In this document: piece after piece, positions 44,001 through 45,030 of the stretch
Position numbering within the stretch: position 1 is the stretch's first letter
Layout of the letters: every line of letters begins with the position of its first letter
DNA from: Rickettsia typhi
Lineage (GTDB): Bacteria > Pseudomonadota > Alphaproteobacteria > Rickettsiales > UBA1997
Assembly (NCBI GenBank): GCA_945862455.1
Contig: CAMAXU010000014.1
Span: 1-45,030, forward strand
Direction of reading: 5' to 3'
Length of the DNA: 45,030 nucleotides
Translations under genes and position numbers: made by a program
The notes under the pieces: generated by a model
Told to the model about the DNA's origin: nothing
What the model saw: the letters and a program-made list of their open reading frames with translations, nothing else
The model's database searches: none

Positions 44001-44770
44001 AAATTTTCAATTTCCTTTTTTGCGCGATTATAAAGTTCTTCATCAAGCGGCAAATAGTGCCACTGCATCTGATTTTCCATGAATGAAACTCCGTAGCCTT
44101 TTATTGTGTTCATCAAAAAAATCTGCGGGCGATCTGCAGCGCGAAAAAGTTTTTTTAAATCCGCTTCTTCATGACCATTAATTTCAGTAATTTCAAAATT
44201 AAAAACGGCAAAAATTTCATGAAGTTTTTTTAAATTTAGCGAAGCAATTTCTTCAGTAGTTCCAAAACCTTGTAAGCCGTTACAATCAATAATTACGGTG
44301 ACATTTTTTAGCTGCTGATGATTTAAAAAAACCAGCGCTTCAAAATTGCTGCCTTCCTGCCATTCGCCATCAGACATTAAACAAAAAATCCGCCCTTCTT
44401 TTTTTTGTAATTTATTTCCTACAGACATCCCGCAAGCAAGCCCCAAACCGTGCCCCAAGCTTCCAGTAGCAAAAGGAATTTCCGCAATCCAGTTTGGCGC
44501 TGGATGTCCAGCAAGTTTAGTTTGCTCTTTATGAAAAGTTAAAAGCTGCTCATTAGAAATTTTCCCAACCGACCATAAAGCAATATAAAGCGCACCCGCA
44601 GCGTGACCTTTGGACAAAATAAAATGATCTTCTTTTTGCATAACATTGTGATGCAAATAAAGAATTGCATCAAGCGAAGAGAGGTTTCCGCCAATGTGAC
44701 CAACTTTGGCTTCAAAATGCATTCTGAGCAATCGCAGACGCGCTTGTTTTTGCAGCTCTGGGAATATCAT
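43997..44770 (-). CDS. Transketolase-like protein, N-terminal subunit
   Basis: 257 residues, thiamine-diphosphate-binding half. HIGGNLSSLDAILYLHHNV, FILSKGHAAGALYIAL, GSLGHGLGLACGMSVG and the TPP motif SDGEWQEGSNFEA...IIDCNGLQGFG are all present. First gene of the long minus-strand glycan run; its promoter should lie in 44771-44900. The catalytic Glu is supplied by the next gene. Confidence 0.9.
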   Translation of the reverse strand: MIFPELQKQARLRLLRMHFEAKVGHIGGNLSSLDAILYLHHNVMQKEDHFILSKGHAAGALYIALWSVGKISNEQLLTFHKEQTKLAGHPAPNWIAEIPFATGSLGHGLGLACGMSVGNKLQKKEGRIFCLMSDGEWQEGSNFEALVFLNHQQLKNVTVIIDCNGLQGFGTTEEIASLNLKKLHEIFAVFNFEITEINGHEEADLKKLFRAADRPQIFLMNTIKGYGVSFMENQMQWHYLPLDEELYNRAKKEIENL

Positions 44771-45011
44771 TAAAAAAAATTTATTAAGATTTTGGACGTG
44801 TTTTTTTAAAACTATTTAGACATGTCAGACTTTCAATAAAGAATGATGTTCTGGAAACAAAAAATTGATTGCAGTTTTGTAACTAAATTTGTTTGATGCG
44901 CGCTCTCAAAAAAAATCTCACAATAATTTTTTCAATAAGCGAAAGCGAAAAAGCCCAGTCGTGAGTTGTCTTCGAACGAAGTGAGAAAAGCAACGAAGCG
45001 TTTTTTATTGG
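44771..45011. other. Intergenic region upstream of the glycan operon
   Basis: No gene seen. Contains AT-rich sequence that should hold the minus-strand promoter (TTGAAA near 44834-44839 on the minus strand, no good -10), a small palindrome GACATGTC at about 44819-44826, and CTTCG/CGAAG-rich repeats between 44940 and 45000. Confidence 0.4.
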
Positions 45012-45030
45012 GGGGCTATAGCGCAGGTTC
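45012..45030 (+). tRNA. Possible 5' end of a tRNA (cut by window edge)
   Basis: GGGGCTA-TA-GCGC-AG fits a 7-base acceptor strand, U8-A9, D-stem GCGC and A14-G15. Only 19 bases are present, so the 3' half and the identity are unknown. TGGGGGGCTA also occurs in the IS end at 125-134 (as reverse complement), so a second IS end is the competing reading. Confidence 0.3.

Overview
The window reads as AT-rich bacterial chromosome with tightly packed genes, most probably from an alphaproteobacterium and plausibly a host-associated, Rickettsiales-like one. Pointers are the TauE/SafE + TIGR02186 pair, the CHCC zinc-finger (NDUFS6-like) protein, a YgfZ-type folate-binding protein, a nuoL standing apart from other nuo genes, many small lipoproteins, and palindromic repeats lying in frame inside genes. 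The lineage is inferred from gene content, not from a phylogeny.

Layout. 1-149: 3' end of an insertion sequence (transposase C-terminus plus terminal repeat). 175-3389 (minus): cold-shock protein with a clear promoter and terminator, a flavin reductase with a 50-residue in-frame insert, and nuoL. 3522-6714 (minus): five small lipoproteins sharing a two-half Gly-Cys/Cys motif, overlapping or nearly so, behind a GT4 glycosyltransferase. 6752-16356 (plus): GT61 glycosyltransferase, ygfZ-like, TauE/SafE, TIGR02186, universal stress protein, murJ, an RNA methyltransferase carrying an in-frame palindromic element, an M3 oligopeptidase, a SAM methyltransferase and a Lys-rich ribbon-helix-helix protein. 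16457-21222 (minus): EamA transporter, groEL, groES, glutaredoxin and three Tyr/Pro/Gln-rich lipoprotein paralogues. 21344-25000 (plus): ribD, then a ~2.6 kb unit whose ends match the IS terminal repeat and whose only large gene combines an endonuclease/exonuclease/phosphatase (EEP) domain with a macro-like domain. 25180-27860 (minus): GT4, purA, CHCC zinc finger. 27976-33646 (plus): dsbD-like, gatA, FAD oxidoreductase, galE. 33626-44770 (minus): one long run for surface-glycan synthesis (split transketolase, SDR-GT2 fusion, methyltransferase, two ArnT/PMT-like membrane glycosyltransferases, thrS, another large membrane protein).

How it fits together. Housekeeping genes (purA, thrS, gatA, groESL, murJ, ribD) are mixed with two surface-oriented programmes: small lipoproteins in two tandem families, and glycan assembly at several loci. 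The items most worth attention are the EEP-macro protein as a probable effector-like cargo of an IS-end-bounded element, the five-member GC-motif lipoprotein cluster, the Tyr/Pro/Gln lipoprotein trio, and the palindromes inserted in reading frames.
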